Below, piece after piece: positions 30,101 through 37,955 of a stretch of 64,000 nt of DNA; within the stretch, counting starts at the first letter, position 1, and each line of letters starts with the position of its first letter. The notes under the pieces are model-generated. The model was not told the DNA's origin. It was given only the letters and a program-made list of their open reading frames with translations, and ran no database searches. Source of the DNA: JACVRW01 sp963811055 (GTDB taxonomy: Bacteria > Actinomycetota > Thermoleophilia > Solirubrobacterales > Thermoleophilaceae); the NCBI GenBank assembly GCA_963811055.1, contig CAWEPQ010000019.1, forward strand, positions 310,001 through 374,000. Reading direction: 5' to 3'. Made by a program: the position numbers and the translations under genes.

Positions 30101-30110
30101 AGGTTAGAAT
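30101..30110. promoter_or_regulatory. Overlapping divergent -10 boxes (oxidoreductase and gltB paralogue)
   Basis: Minus-strand TAACCT at 30106-30101 serves the oxidoreductase (7 bases before its ATG). Plus-strand TAGAAT at 30105-30110 serves the gltB paralogue. They share two positions, so polymerase cannot occupy both at once and the genes may be mutually exclusive. Confidence 0.45.
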
Positions 30111-30116
30111 TTCCGT

Positions 30117-30163
30117 CTGCCCGTCGCGCGGCCGCTCGGAGAAGCCGCGGATCCGAGGAGACC
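30117..30163 (+). ncRNA. Structured leader RNA upstream of gltB paralogue (copy B)
   Basis: Counterpart of 21403-21450. Stem CGCGGC (30127-30132) with GCCGCG (30144-30149) is perfectly paired. Relative to copy A one C-G pair became G-C (both sides changed) and a G-U became G-C. The 11-nt loop CGCTCGRAGAA is conserved. CTCGG in the loop can pair with CCGAG (30153-30157) at the Shine-Dalgarno. Predicted transcription start coincides with the first conserved base. Likely a translation-controlling pseudoknot; ligand unknown. Confidence 0.6.
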
Positions 30164-30165
30164 AC

Positions 30166-33100
30166 ATGACTCGCCACGAGCCGACGCGCGCCTACCGGCC
30201 GCGCCGGGCGCCCACCACCGTGGAGGACCGCGACGCCTGCGCGCTGTACGCGTGGCTGGCCAAGGACGCGCGACCCTCGCACGAGGCGATCGAGACGGCG
30301 CTGACGGCGCTCCAGAAGATGCTCCACCGCGCCGGCAACGTGGACGGCGAGGGCGACGGCTGCGGCCTGACGGTGGACATACCGCGGGAGATCTGGGCCG
30401 AGGCGGTGCGGAGCGGCGGTCACGCGCCGGGCCTCGCCCTCGATCCGCGCTTCGCGGTCGCCCACGTGTTCATCCCGCGCGGCGCGGGCGACGTGGCGGC
30501 GGTCAGGGAACGGGCGCGCGAGACGATGAGCCGCATCGGTCTGCGCGTGCTGGCCGAGCGCGACCACGAGGTGATGACCACGGCGCTGGGGCCGCAGGCG
30601 CGCGAGGAGGAGCCGGTCTTCTGGCAGGTGGGCGGGCTCCTCGAGGACGAGCGCGGCTGCTTCGAGCTGACCGTGCAGCTCGAGGAGGCGCTCGACGTGC
30701 ACGTGGCATCGTGCTCGCGCCACTCGGTGGTCTACAAGGTGCTCGGTTCGCCGTCGGCGCTCGGCGGCTACTTCCCGGACCTGCACGACGGCCGGGCCAA
30801 GACCGCGGCGCTGCTCGGTCACAACCGCTACTCCACGAACACCTGGCCCGCTTTCAGGCGCGTGCAGCCGTTCGGCGTGCTGGGCCACAACGGGGAGATC
30901 AACACCGTGGCGCGGCTGCGCCAGGAGGCGCGCATGCTCGGCGTGCCGCTGCCGCGCGACGGCTCCGACTCCCAGGACCTCTCGCGCACGGTGGAGGCGC
31001 TGATCCACCGAGAGGGCCTCACCCTCGCCGAGGCACTCGAGCTGGTGCTGCCGCCGATCGTCAACGAGATCAAGGGGATGCCGGAGGAGCTGCGCGGCTT
31101 CTACATGTACCTGCGCCAGGCGTTCGGGCCGCTGGCGCAGGGGCCGGTGGCGCTGGTGGCCCGCCACGGCGACGAGTGCGTGTTCTCGGTGGATGCCCTC
31201 GGGCTGCGCCCGCTCTGGTCGATGGAGACCGCCGACGCGCACGTCTTCTCGAGCGAGCCCGGGGTGATCTCGGTGGCCGACACCCTGGCGGAGCCCAAGC
31301 CGCTCGCGCCGGGCGAGAAGGTGATGGTCACGCTCGATCGCGTGGGCGGCAGCGCCACGCTGCTCGACCATCCCGCGATGCAGCGGCTGTGCTGCCGGCG
31401 CTGGCAGGAGCGGGCCGGCGCCACCGCCGGCCAGACCTTCGCCCAGGCGATTCCCGTAGGCGGGCCGCTCACCGGTCCCGAGATCCCCGGTTACACGAGC
31501 GCCGGGCCCTCGGAGCCGGTGAAGGTGCCCGCCAGGGTGCTCGGCGGATTCGGCTGGCAGCGCGACGACATGAAGCTCGTGCAGCAGATGGCGGCCACCG
31601 GCGCGGAGCCGATTGGCTCGCTCGGCTACGACGGACCGCTGGCCGCTCTCTCGCCGGAGCGCCAGAACCTGGCCGACTACTTCAAGGAGTCGGTCGCGGT
31701 GGTCACCAACCCCGCGATCGACCGCGAGCGCGAGGTCGAGCACTTCTCGTGCCGGGCCGTGTTCGGGGCGCGGCCGGGGATCGACGCGGTGCCCGGGGCG
31801 CGCACCACGATCGAGACCGCGTTCCCGATCATCCTCGGCGGCCACGACGGCCTGGCGCCGCTCTCGGACTCCGACTACCGCCGCGTGGCCCGCGAGCACA
31901 AGACCTACCTGCTCGAGGACCTGTGGGAGGAGTTCCGCAACAGGGCGCGCGTGCTCGATCTGTCTTGCCTCGAGTCGGAGACCACCCGGGGAGCCGTGGA
32001 GCGCCTGAAGCACGAGGCCACCTCCGCCGTGAGCGCCGGCGCTGAGCTGCTCGTGCTGTCGGACCGGACCGCCTACGAGGGCGACCGCGGCTACCTCGAC
32101 CCGCACCTGTCCCTGGCGGCCGTGGATCTCGCGCTGCGCGAGCACTTCACCCGTCCCGGGGAGACGAACCTCCGCCGCCGCTGCGGGCTGCTGCTGCGCT
32201 CAGCCGCCGTGCGCAACGTGCACGACGTGATGCTCGCGCTCGGCCTCGGGGCGGACGGCGTCTGCCCGTACACGATGGTCGAGGTGGGGCTGATGGACGA
32301 CTACCGGCGCGACGTGGCCAGCCTGGCCACCGCCCTCCGGAAGGGCATCGAGAAGGTGATCTCCACGCTCGGGATCCACGAGGTGCGCGGGTACTCGCGC
32401 CTGTTCGCGTGCATCGGGCTGCGGCCGGAGCTCGCGGCGTTCTTCGACACCCCGTCCTACTTCGGCTCGGAGCAGGGCGGCACCGGGTGGACCGAGCTCG
32501 ACCGCGACGGCGACGAGCGGATGCGGATCCTGGCCGGCCACGAGGAGTCCAAGCCCGGCCGCACCTTCCACTTCTACCCCAAGGTGTACAAGGCGGCCGT
32601 GGCGGCCGCCGCGGGCTCGGCGTCCTACGAGGAGTACTCGAGCAAGGTCCGCGAGCTCGAGCTGATCCAGCCGGTCTCGCTGCGCCACATCCTCGACCTG
32701 CGCTCCGACCGCGACCCGCTCCCGGCCGAGCGGGCCAGCGTGGAGGTGGGTATCCACTCGTACCCGATCGTGATCTCCTCGATGAGCTTCGGCTCCCAGG
32801 GGGAGACGGCCTACCGCGCGTATGCCGAGGCGGCCAAGCGGATCAACATCGTGGCCATGAACGGCGAGGGCGGTGAGATCCGCGACATGTACGGCAGGTA
32901 CCCGCACTGGCGCGGCCAGCAGGTGGCGTCGGGACGCTTCGGCGTGACGAGCGAGATGCTCAACTCGTCCCACCTGGTGGAGATCAAGATCGGCCAGGGG
33001 GCGAAGCCCGGGGAGGGCGGCCACCTGCCGGCCAGGAAGGTCACGGAAAGGGTGGCCGCGGCCCGCAACGCCACGGCGGGCACCGACCTGATCTCGCCGT

Positions 33101-34668
33101 CCAACAACCACGACCTCTATTCGATCGAGGACCTGGCGGAGCTGATCGACGAGCTCAGGACGGCGAACCCGGACCTGCGCGTATCCGTCAAGGTGCCGGT
33201 GGTGCCGAACATCGGCACGATCGGCGTGGGGATCGCCAAGGCCGGGGCCGACATCATCACCCTCTCTGGCTACGAGGGCGGCACGGGCGCGGCGCGCTCC
33301 CACGCCCTGCGTCACGTGGGGCTGCCGTCCGACATAGGCACGCGGGCGGTGCACCTGGCGCTGATGGAGGCGGGCGTGCGCAACCGCGTGGAGATCTGGG
33401 CCGACGGCGGCTACCGCCACGCCCACGACATCGTGAAGCTCCACTGCCTGGGCGCGAACCGGGTTGGCTTCGGCACGCTGGCGATGGTCTCGCTCGGGTG
33501 CACCATCTGCCGGGGGTGCCAGCTCGACACGTGCCACGTGGGCATCGCCACGCAGATCCAGTCCGAGGCGGAGGCCCAGCTCAAGGGGCTGCGGAAGTTC
33601 ACGCCGCAGGACCTGGAGCGGGCGTCCGCCGGCTGCGCCCGCTTCTTCGAGGACATGGGCGAGGAGGTCAGGCAGGTCACGGCGTCGCTGGGGTTCGAGC
33701 GCGCCCAGGACCTCGTGGGCCGCTCCGAGCTGCTCGTGCAGGCCCGTGCCGGCGCGGCGGTGGACCTGCACGAGCTGATCCGGCCGATCGACGACATGCT
33801 TGACCTCGAGCCGCTCGACATGCCCGAGCCCGCGGAGGAGCGCGAGACGGCCGGGCTGGTCGCCGCGCACGACCGCGCGATCGGCACCGCGCTATCCGGG
33901 CAGCTGGCCCGGCGGCGCATCGGGGGCGGCGGCACAGGGGCCGGCGGCGAGCAGCCCCCGCTGCGCTTCCATGGCGGATCGATCGGAGGCCAGGGCCTCG
34001 GCGCGTTCAACGTGGACGGCGTGGACATCACCGTGGAGGGCGGCGCTCAGGACGGCGTGGGCAAGACGATGCTGGGCGGGAAGGTGGCGATCCTCAAGGG
34101 GGTCAACCGCCTCGGCAGGCGGGTCAACGGCTCGGTGGGCAAGTCATTCGCCTATGGGGCGCAGCGCGGCCGGCTGTTCGTGCAGGGAGACGCCGATTCG
34201 CGCTTCTGCATCCGGCTATCGGGCGCCGACGTGGTGATCGGCGGCGAGCCCCCCGGCCCGCTCGACGACTCGCTCGGCTGCCTGGCCGACCGCGCGAACC
34301 TCAAGGGCTTCGCGTTCGAGTACATGACCGACGGCCGCGCAGTGGTGCTCGGGGACCCGGGCCCCTGGTTCTGCGCCGGCCAGACCGGCGGCAGGGTCTA
34401 CCTGCGTGTGAACCCCGACTGGGGGCTCGATCGCGAGGCCCTCGAGCGGCGCAGGGGCAAGGGCGCCAGGGTCGCGCTGGAGGCACTCGACTCAGAGGGC
34501 GCGCTCGACGTGAGGGAGCTGCTCGGCTGGTACGCGCACGAGCTGCGCGGCACCGGTCAGGACGGCGAGGCACACCGGATCGGTGCCCTGGCGGCGGACG
34601 CCCCGCGCCACTTCCTGATGGTCGTGCCGGAGCCCGAGCAGACCGATCCGTCGGTCTCCACCGAATAG
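30166..34668 (+). CDS. Divergent glutamate synthase large-subunit paralogue
   Basis: 1500 aa from ATG 30166, with GAGGAG 5 bases upstream. Domain order is that of GltB: glutaminase-like domain (Cys in VEDRDACALYAWLAK, HNGEINTVARL), central domain, FMN barrel (AMNGEGGEIRDM, IGQGAKPGEGGHLPA, GYEGGTGAARSH), iron-sulfur cysteines in CTICRGCQLDTCHVG, and a C-terminal beta-helix. It lacks an adjacent gltD. The Fe-S motif has one more Cys (C-x2-C-x2-C-x4-C) than GltB. Overall identity to gltB in this window is clearly partial, so it is an ancient paralogue. It may be a ferredoxin-type or alternative amidotransferase-oxidoreductase; the substrate is unknown. It shares the leader motif with gltB, so both probably respond to one signal. 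Confidence 0.75.
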   Translation: MTRHEPTRAYRPRRAPTTVEDRDACALYAWLAKDARPSHEAIETALTALQKMLHRAGNVDGEGDGCGLTVDIPREIWAEAVRSGGHAPGLALDPRFAVAHVFIPRGAGDVAAVRERARETMSRIGLRVLAERDHEVMTTALGPQAREEEPVFWQVGGLLEDERGCFELTVQLEEALDVHVASCSRHSVVYKVLGSPSALGGYFPDLHDGRAKTAALLGHNRYSTNTWPAFRRVQPFGVLGHNGEINTVARLRQEARMLGVPLPRDGSDSQDLSRTVEALIHREGLTLAEALELVLPPIVNEIKGMPEELRGFYMYLRQAFGPLAQGPVALVARHGDECVFSVDALGLRPLWSMETADAHVFSSEPGVISVADTLAEPKPLAPGEKVMVTLDRVGGSATLLDHPAMQRLCCRRWQERAGATAGQTFAQAIPVGGPLTGPEIPGYTSAGPSEPVKVPARVLGGFGWQRDDMKLVQQMAATGAEPIGSLGYDGPLAALSPERQNLADYFKESVAVVTNPAIDREREVEHFSCRAVFGARPGIDAVPGARTTIETAFPIILGGHDGLAPLSDSDYRRVAREHKTYLLEDLWEEFRNRARVLDLSCLESETTRGAVERLKHEATSAVSAGAELLVLSDRTAYEGDRGYLDPHLSLAAVDLALREHFTRPGETNLRRRCGLLLRSAAVRNVHDVMLALGLGADGVCPYTMVEVGLMDDYRRDVASLATALRKGIEKVISTLGIHEVRGYSRLFACIGLRPELAAFFDTPSYFGSEQGGTGWTELDRDGDERMRILAGHEESKPGRTFHFYPKVYKAAVAAAAGSASYEEYSSKVRELELIQPVSLRHILDLRSDRDPLPAERASVEVGIHSYPIVISSMSFGSQGETAYRAYAEAAKRINIVAMNGEGGEIRDMYGRYPHWRGQQVASGRFGVTSEMLNSSHLVEIKIGQGAKPGEGGHLPARKVTERVAAARNATAGTDLISPSNNHDLYSIEDLAELIDELRTANPDLRVSVKVPVVPNIGTIGVGIAKAGADIITLSGYEGGTGAARSHALRHVGLPSDIGTRAVHLALMEAGVRNRVEIWADGGYRHAHDIVKLHCLGANRVGFGTLAMVSLGCTICRGCQLDTCHVGIATQIQSEAEAQLKGLRKFTPQDLERASAGCARFFEDMGEEVRQVTASLGFERAQDLVGRSELLVQARAGAAVDLHELIRPIDDMLDLEPLDMPEPAEERETAGLVAAHDRAIGTALSGQLARRRIGGGGTGAGGEQPPLRFHGGSIGGQGLGAFNVDGVDITVEGGAQDGVGKTMLGGKVAILKGVNRLGRRVNGSVGKSFAYGAQRGRLFVQGDADSRFCIRLSGADVVIGGEPPGPLDDSLGCLADRANLKGFAFEYMTDGRAVVLGDPGPWFCAGQTGGRVYLRVNPDWGLDREALERRRGKGARVALEALDSEGALDVRELLGWYAHELRGTGQDGEAHRIGALAADAPRHFLMVVPEPEQTDPSVSTE

Positions 34669-34776
34669 CTCGTTCGCTGATACAGAGCGGTCCGCGCCCT
34701 TGGAGGTTGGGTGCAGTTTCGGCCGCGGAACCTCCGCAGGGGCTCGCGATCCGGGGCGGGCTTGAGCGATCGCTCC

Positions 34777-34782
34777 TACGTT
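34777..34782 (+). promoter_or_regulatory. -10 box of the mini-metzincin gene (leaderless)
   Basis: TACGTT followed by 6 bases and ATG 34789. It selects this ATG over the upstream in-frame codons. Confidence 0.45.
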
Positions 34783-34788
34783 GGACAA

Positions 34789-35229
34789 ATGTTCTACCGC
34801 CGCCTTTTCCTCGCCGTCGCTCTGGTCGCGACGCTGGTGCTGCCGGCGGCCGCGAGCGCGAGTCCGCAGTCCGCTTCCACGCACGCCTCCGCGCGCACCG
34901 AGCGGCTGTCGCTCCAGGTGGCCGACGCCTACTGGTCGCAGCGCGGGCTCAGCGCCTGCGCGCACCCGCGGATCGAGTACGCAGCGCTCGCCAAGCGGGC
35001 TACCGCGGACGCCTTCGTGGGCCCGAACCTGGCTGCCGCCTACTGCGTGATCCGCATGAGCTCGCGGCTCAACTGGCGCGGGCGGCAGGGTGCGCTCGAC
35101 TTCTGCTGGACGATCGTGCACGAGCGCGGGCACCAGGCGGGACTGCAGCACGCGAGCGCCGGGATCATGCGCTCGGACGCCGGCGAAATGCCGCCGGCGG
35201 CCTGTACGCGCCTGTTCGGCAAGCGCTGA
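34789..35229 (+). CDS. Small secreted protein with metzincin zinc motif, 146 aa
   Basis: Signal peptide 1-24 (MFYRRLFLAVALVATLVLPA), then a short mature domain. Residues 111-121 read HERGHQAGLQH, an exact HExxHxxGxxH metzincin motif, followed by a possible Met-turn (SAGIM, M127). Cysteines at 57, 86, 106 and 139 could make two disulfides. Metzincins such as matrixins are normally 150-200 residues for the catalytic domain alone; here only about 85 residues precede the motif, so it is either a minimal protease or an inactive relative. Substrate unknown. Leaderless start at ATG 34789. It lies between the gltB paralogue and a DUF6544-like gene. Confidence 0.7.
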   Translation: MFYRRLFLAVALVATLVLPAAASASPQSASTHASARTERLSLQVADAYWSQRGLSACAHPRIEYAALAKRATADAFVGPNLAAAYCVIRMSSRLNWRGRQGALDFCWTIVHERGHQAGLQHASAGIMRSDAGEMPPAACTRLFGKR

Positions 35230-35272
35230 ATTTGATCCGCAGCCGCGGCGCACGGTAGAAGTACGGCTGCCT

Positions 35273-36002
35273 ATGGCGGCCGACCCACTCGACGCGCACT
35301 TCGATCGAGCCCGGATCGCCGGGCTCAGCGAGCCCATCCGCCGCTTCTTCACGCACGCGATCGAGGACGGTGCCCGTCTGGGCGGGACGCGCATCCAGAT
35401 GCGCGGCCGGGTGAAGGCGGGCATCTGGCTTCCATTCACCGCGGAGGAACGCTGCGACGGGCGTTCCTTCGACTGGGACGCCCAGGTCCGCCTGGGACCG
35501 CTCAGGCTGCTCGACGTCCACGACGGGTACGCCGGCGGCACCGGCGCGACGGCCGGGCGGCTCTTCGGGCGACTGCCGCTGTTCGGCGGCCGCGACGAGC
35601 ACACCAGCCGGTCGGCCGCCGCGAGAGCGGCCCTCGAAAGCGTCGTGTTCGCCCCGGCCAGCGTGCTGCCCGAGCACGGCGTCGAGTGGCGCGCCACCGG
35701 CCGTGACGAGATCGTCGCGCGCTTCGACCTTCCACCCGAGCGTCCCGAGGTCACGGTGCGTCTCGATCCCACGGGCGCCATCAGCAGCCTCTGGGCGCTC
35801 CGCTGGGGTAACGTGGGGCGCACCGGTCACGACTACCTCCGCTGCGGTTGCACCGTCCAAGCCGAGCAGCGCTTCGGCCCCCTGCTGCTTCCCTCGAGCG
35901 TCACGGTGAGCTGGTGGTTCGACACGCCCGAGGGAGGCGCCGTACTTCGAGGCGGAGCTCACACACGTGGAGCCGATCGCCCCCGGCCCGAGGCCCGCCT
36001 AG
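35273..36002 (+). CDS. DUF6544-like protein, frameshifted near the C terminus
   Basis: Starts at ATG 35273 (MAADPLDAHFDRARI). The sequence pattern LSEPIRRFFTHAIEDG, MRGRVKAGIWLPFTAEE, FDWDAQVRLGPLRLLDVHDGYAGG and the later WRATGRDEIVARFDL matches proteins grouped as DUF6544, a soluble beta-rich family of unknown function. The frame breaks near 35936. Dropping one base changes the tail to PYFEAELTHVEPIAPGP with a stop at 36000-36002, which fits the family better than the uncorrected tail. Corrected length is about 242 aa. TAGAAG/TACGGC boxes sit just before the start. Confidence 0.6.
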
Positions 36003-36088
36003 CGCTGCCGGCGTGAGGTATTCGGCAGGTTTGGCGCCCGAACCTCGGCATCAGCGCCGTCGTGCAAGCGCGATCGAGCGTTCGATCC

Positions 36089-36094
36089 TACGGT
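36089..36094 (+). promoter_or_regulatory. -10 box of the 57-aa secreted peptide (leaderless)
   Basis: TACGGT followed by 6 bases and ATG 36101. Confidence 0.4.
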
Positions 36095-36100
36095 CGAGAC

Positions 36101-36274
36101 ATGCCCCGCCGCTCACTGTTCACGGTCTTTCTGGCGGTAGTCCTGGTGCTCACCACCTCCGCCAACCCGCAGGCCTCCGAGATCGGTCATCCGGCCTCGG
36201 CGAGCCCGAAGAACTTCTCCGTGAAGATGGACGGCCGGGCTCCGGTCACCGGCTCGCACCGCAGCTCTCACTGA
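36101..36274 (+). CDS. Small secreted peptide, 57 aa
   Basis: Starts MPRRSLFTVFLAVVLVLTTS, a good signal peptide ending near ANPQAS (about residue 26). The mature part is only about 31 residues, basic and His/Ser-rich (KMDGRAPVTGSHRSSH), with no cysteines. The leaderless -10 box and the signal peptide support a real gene despite its size. Function unknown; it could be a signalling or surface-binding peptide. It lies between the DUF6544-like gene and the GNAT gene. Confidence 0.45.
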   Translation: MPRRSLFTVFLAVVLVLTTSANPQASEIGHPASASPKNFSVKMDGRAPVTGSHRSSH

Positions 36275-36405
36275 GCTCGGCGCCGGTCGCCGAAGTCCGC
36301 AGGGGTACGTGGCAAGCGTCTAGGGATGGTCGCTCGGCAGCCCGCGGCGGGGGGATGACCCTCGCCGCGGCGCCTGCTCGTTCCCGGCCGTGGCACGATG
36401 CCCGC

Positions 36406-36903
36406 GTGGCCGGGGAGAACGCGACGATCAGGCGGCTCGACCCGGCCGACATCGCGCTCGTGCGGCCTTTGTGGGAGGCGCTGCTCGAACACCACGGGCA
36501 GGTGTCGCCGCACCTGCCGCCCATCCGCTCCGCCGAGGACTCGTGGCGCCGCAGGCGCTCGGAGTACGAGGGTTGGCTGGCCCGGCCCGGGTCGTTCGTC
36601 CTGGTGGCGGAGGCAGGCGACGCGCCGGTGGGCTACGCCCTGGTGCTCATCGAGGTGGGAGACGACACGTGGTCGACCGACGAGCGGGTCGCCATCGTCG
36701 AGACGCTCAGCGTGGATCCAGGGTGGCGCGGGCGCGGAGTGGGCACCGAGCTGATGGACGCCGTGGACAAGGAGCTCGACAGGATCGGAGTGCGCGATCT
36801 CTTCGTGGGAGCCGTGGCCACCAACGAGGGCGCGCGCCGTTTCTACGAGCGCCGCGGGTTACTGCTGTCGCTCGTGCACTTCTACGGGCGCCGGGGCGGT
36901 TAG
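36406..36903 (+). CDS. GNAT-family N-acetyltransferase
   Basis: 165 aa from GTG 36406 (VAGENATIRRLDPADIALV). The acetyl-CoA loop is VDPGWRGRGVGTELMDAVD near residues 104-122 (Q/R-x-x-G-x-G/A). The final helix and strand with NEGARRFYERRGL are also typical. The substrate cannot be predicted. ATG 36355 would add 17 residues without GNAT character; CACGAT 6 bases before GTG 36406 is a weak match to the local -10 pattern. Its stop overlaps the stop of the minus-strand hypothetical gene (36900-36903). Confidence 0.75.
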   Translation: MAGENATIRRLDPADIALVRPLWEALLEHHGQVSPHLPPIRSAEDSWRRRRSEYEGWLARPGSFVLVAEAGDAPVGYALVLIEVGDDTWSTDERVAIVETLSVDPGWRGRGVGTELMDAVDKELDRIGVRDLFVGAVATNEGARRFYERRGLLLSLVHFYGRRGG

Positions 36904-37271
36904 CCCGGGACCCCGAGCAGGGTCCAGATGCGCTGCTCGCCCATCGTCTGGAGGGTCAGTCCCTCCGCGCGGGCGGCGGTCTCGATCGCGGCACGCGACT
37001 GCGCGTCGCCCCCGCGGCGGACCAGCATGCTCGCTCCCAGACGCGCCGCGAGCGGCACATCGCCCTGCCAGAGGATCGAGATATCGGGGCGCACCTCGAC
37101 CTCGAGGCTCGCGCCGCCCATCGGCCGGCCCTCCAGCAGCGAGACAATGGCGCGTTCGCGCTCGCGCACGAAGCGCCCGCGCGCGCGGACAGGTCCGACA
37201 CGTTGCGCCGGCGGCGAATTGGTGGTCACTCTGCCTCGATCCATCCTTGATTCGCGGCGAGACAGGTCCAC
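36900..37271 (-). CDS. Conserved-looking hypothetical protein, about 123 aa
   Basis: Not recognised. Read from GTG 37271 (or ATG 37244, 114 aa). Basic N-terminus, then a predicted alpha/beta domain with ISILWQGDVPLAARLGASMLVRR and a C-terminal helix-strand (AAIETAARAEGLTLQTMGEQRIWTLLG). No signal peptide or membrane helix. TAGGCT at 37294-37289 could be its -10 box. It is transcribed divergently from the ECF sigma factor gene. Confidence 0.5.
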   Translation of the reverse strand: MDLSRRESRMDRGRVTTNSPPAQRVGPVRARGRFVRERERAIVSLLEGRPMGGASLEVEVRPDISILWQGDVPLAARLGASMLVRRGGDAQSRAAIETAARAEGLTLQTMGEQRIWTLLGVPG

Positions 37272-37409
37272 AACGCCGCTGGTTTTCCAGCCTACGTCAG
37301 GTCGGTCGATATCGCCATCGGACCTATGTCCGGTGCTAGTACGTAATGACGCGCAGTGACCGGAGTGAGAGGCTCCACTGCCAGCGTGCGCGCCGAGCGG
37401 CTACTCGTG

Positions 37410-37955
37410 ATGATCCGACCTCCGCTGGCGGGCGCGGGCGACGATGAGCGGCGCCTCGTGCGAGCTGCTCAGAGTGGGTCGGGCGAGGCACTCGAGGCGC
37501 TGTTCAAGCTGCACTGGCCCGCCGCCTACCGCTCCGCCTACTACATCGTCCACGACGCCGCGGCCGCCGAGGACATCGCCCAGGAGGCGTTCCTCGCCGC
37601 GGTGCGGGCGCTCGACCGCTTCGACGGCCGGCGCCCCTTCTCTCCCTGGATCAACCGGATCGTGGTCAACCGCTCGATCGACTTCGCCCGCGCGCGGGCG
37701 CTCCGGCGCGAGGTGGGCGCGGAGCTGGCCGACCGGGCGGAGGCGCCGGAGCACGTCCCCCGGATCTCCGACGACCTGCTCGGCGCGCTGGCCGGCCTGG
37801 CGCCGGAGCAGCGCGCGGTTGTGGTGCTGCGCTACCTGCTCGACTGGACGCCCGGCGAGATCGCGAGGGCGCTCGGGGTCCCCCGCGGCACCGTGAACTC
37901 GCGCCTGCGCCGGGCGCTCGATCGCCTGGCGGGCGTGCTGGAGGAGGAGGGATGA
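37410..37955 (+). CDS. ECF-type sigma-70 family RNA polymerase sigma factor
   Basis: 181 aa from ATG 37410. Region 2 is clear: EALFKLHWPAAYRSAYYIV, AAAAEDIAQEAFLAAVRALD (-10 recognition helix) and FSPWINRIVVNRSIDFAR. Region 4 contains LAPEQRAVVVLRYLLDWTPG and a helix-turn-helix EIARALGVPRGTVNSRLRRAL for -35 recognition. The next gene starts 4 bases inside its stop (ATGA at 37952-37955) and encodes a membrane protein, the usual place for an anti-sigma factor. Starts further upstream (GTG 37356) are possible. Confidence 0.88.
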   Translation: MIRPPLAGAGDDERRLVRAAQSGSGEALEALFKLHWPAAYRSAYYIVHDAAAAEDIAQEAFLAAVRALDRFDGRRPFSPWINRIVVNRSIDFARARALRREVGAELADRAEAPEHVPRISDDLLGALAGLAPEQRAVVVLRYLLDWTPGEIARALGVPRGTVNSRLRRALDRLAGVLEEEG

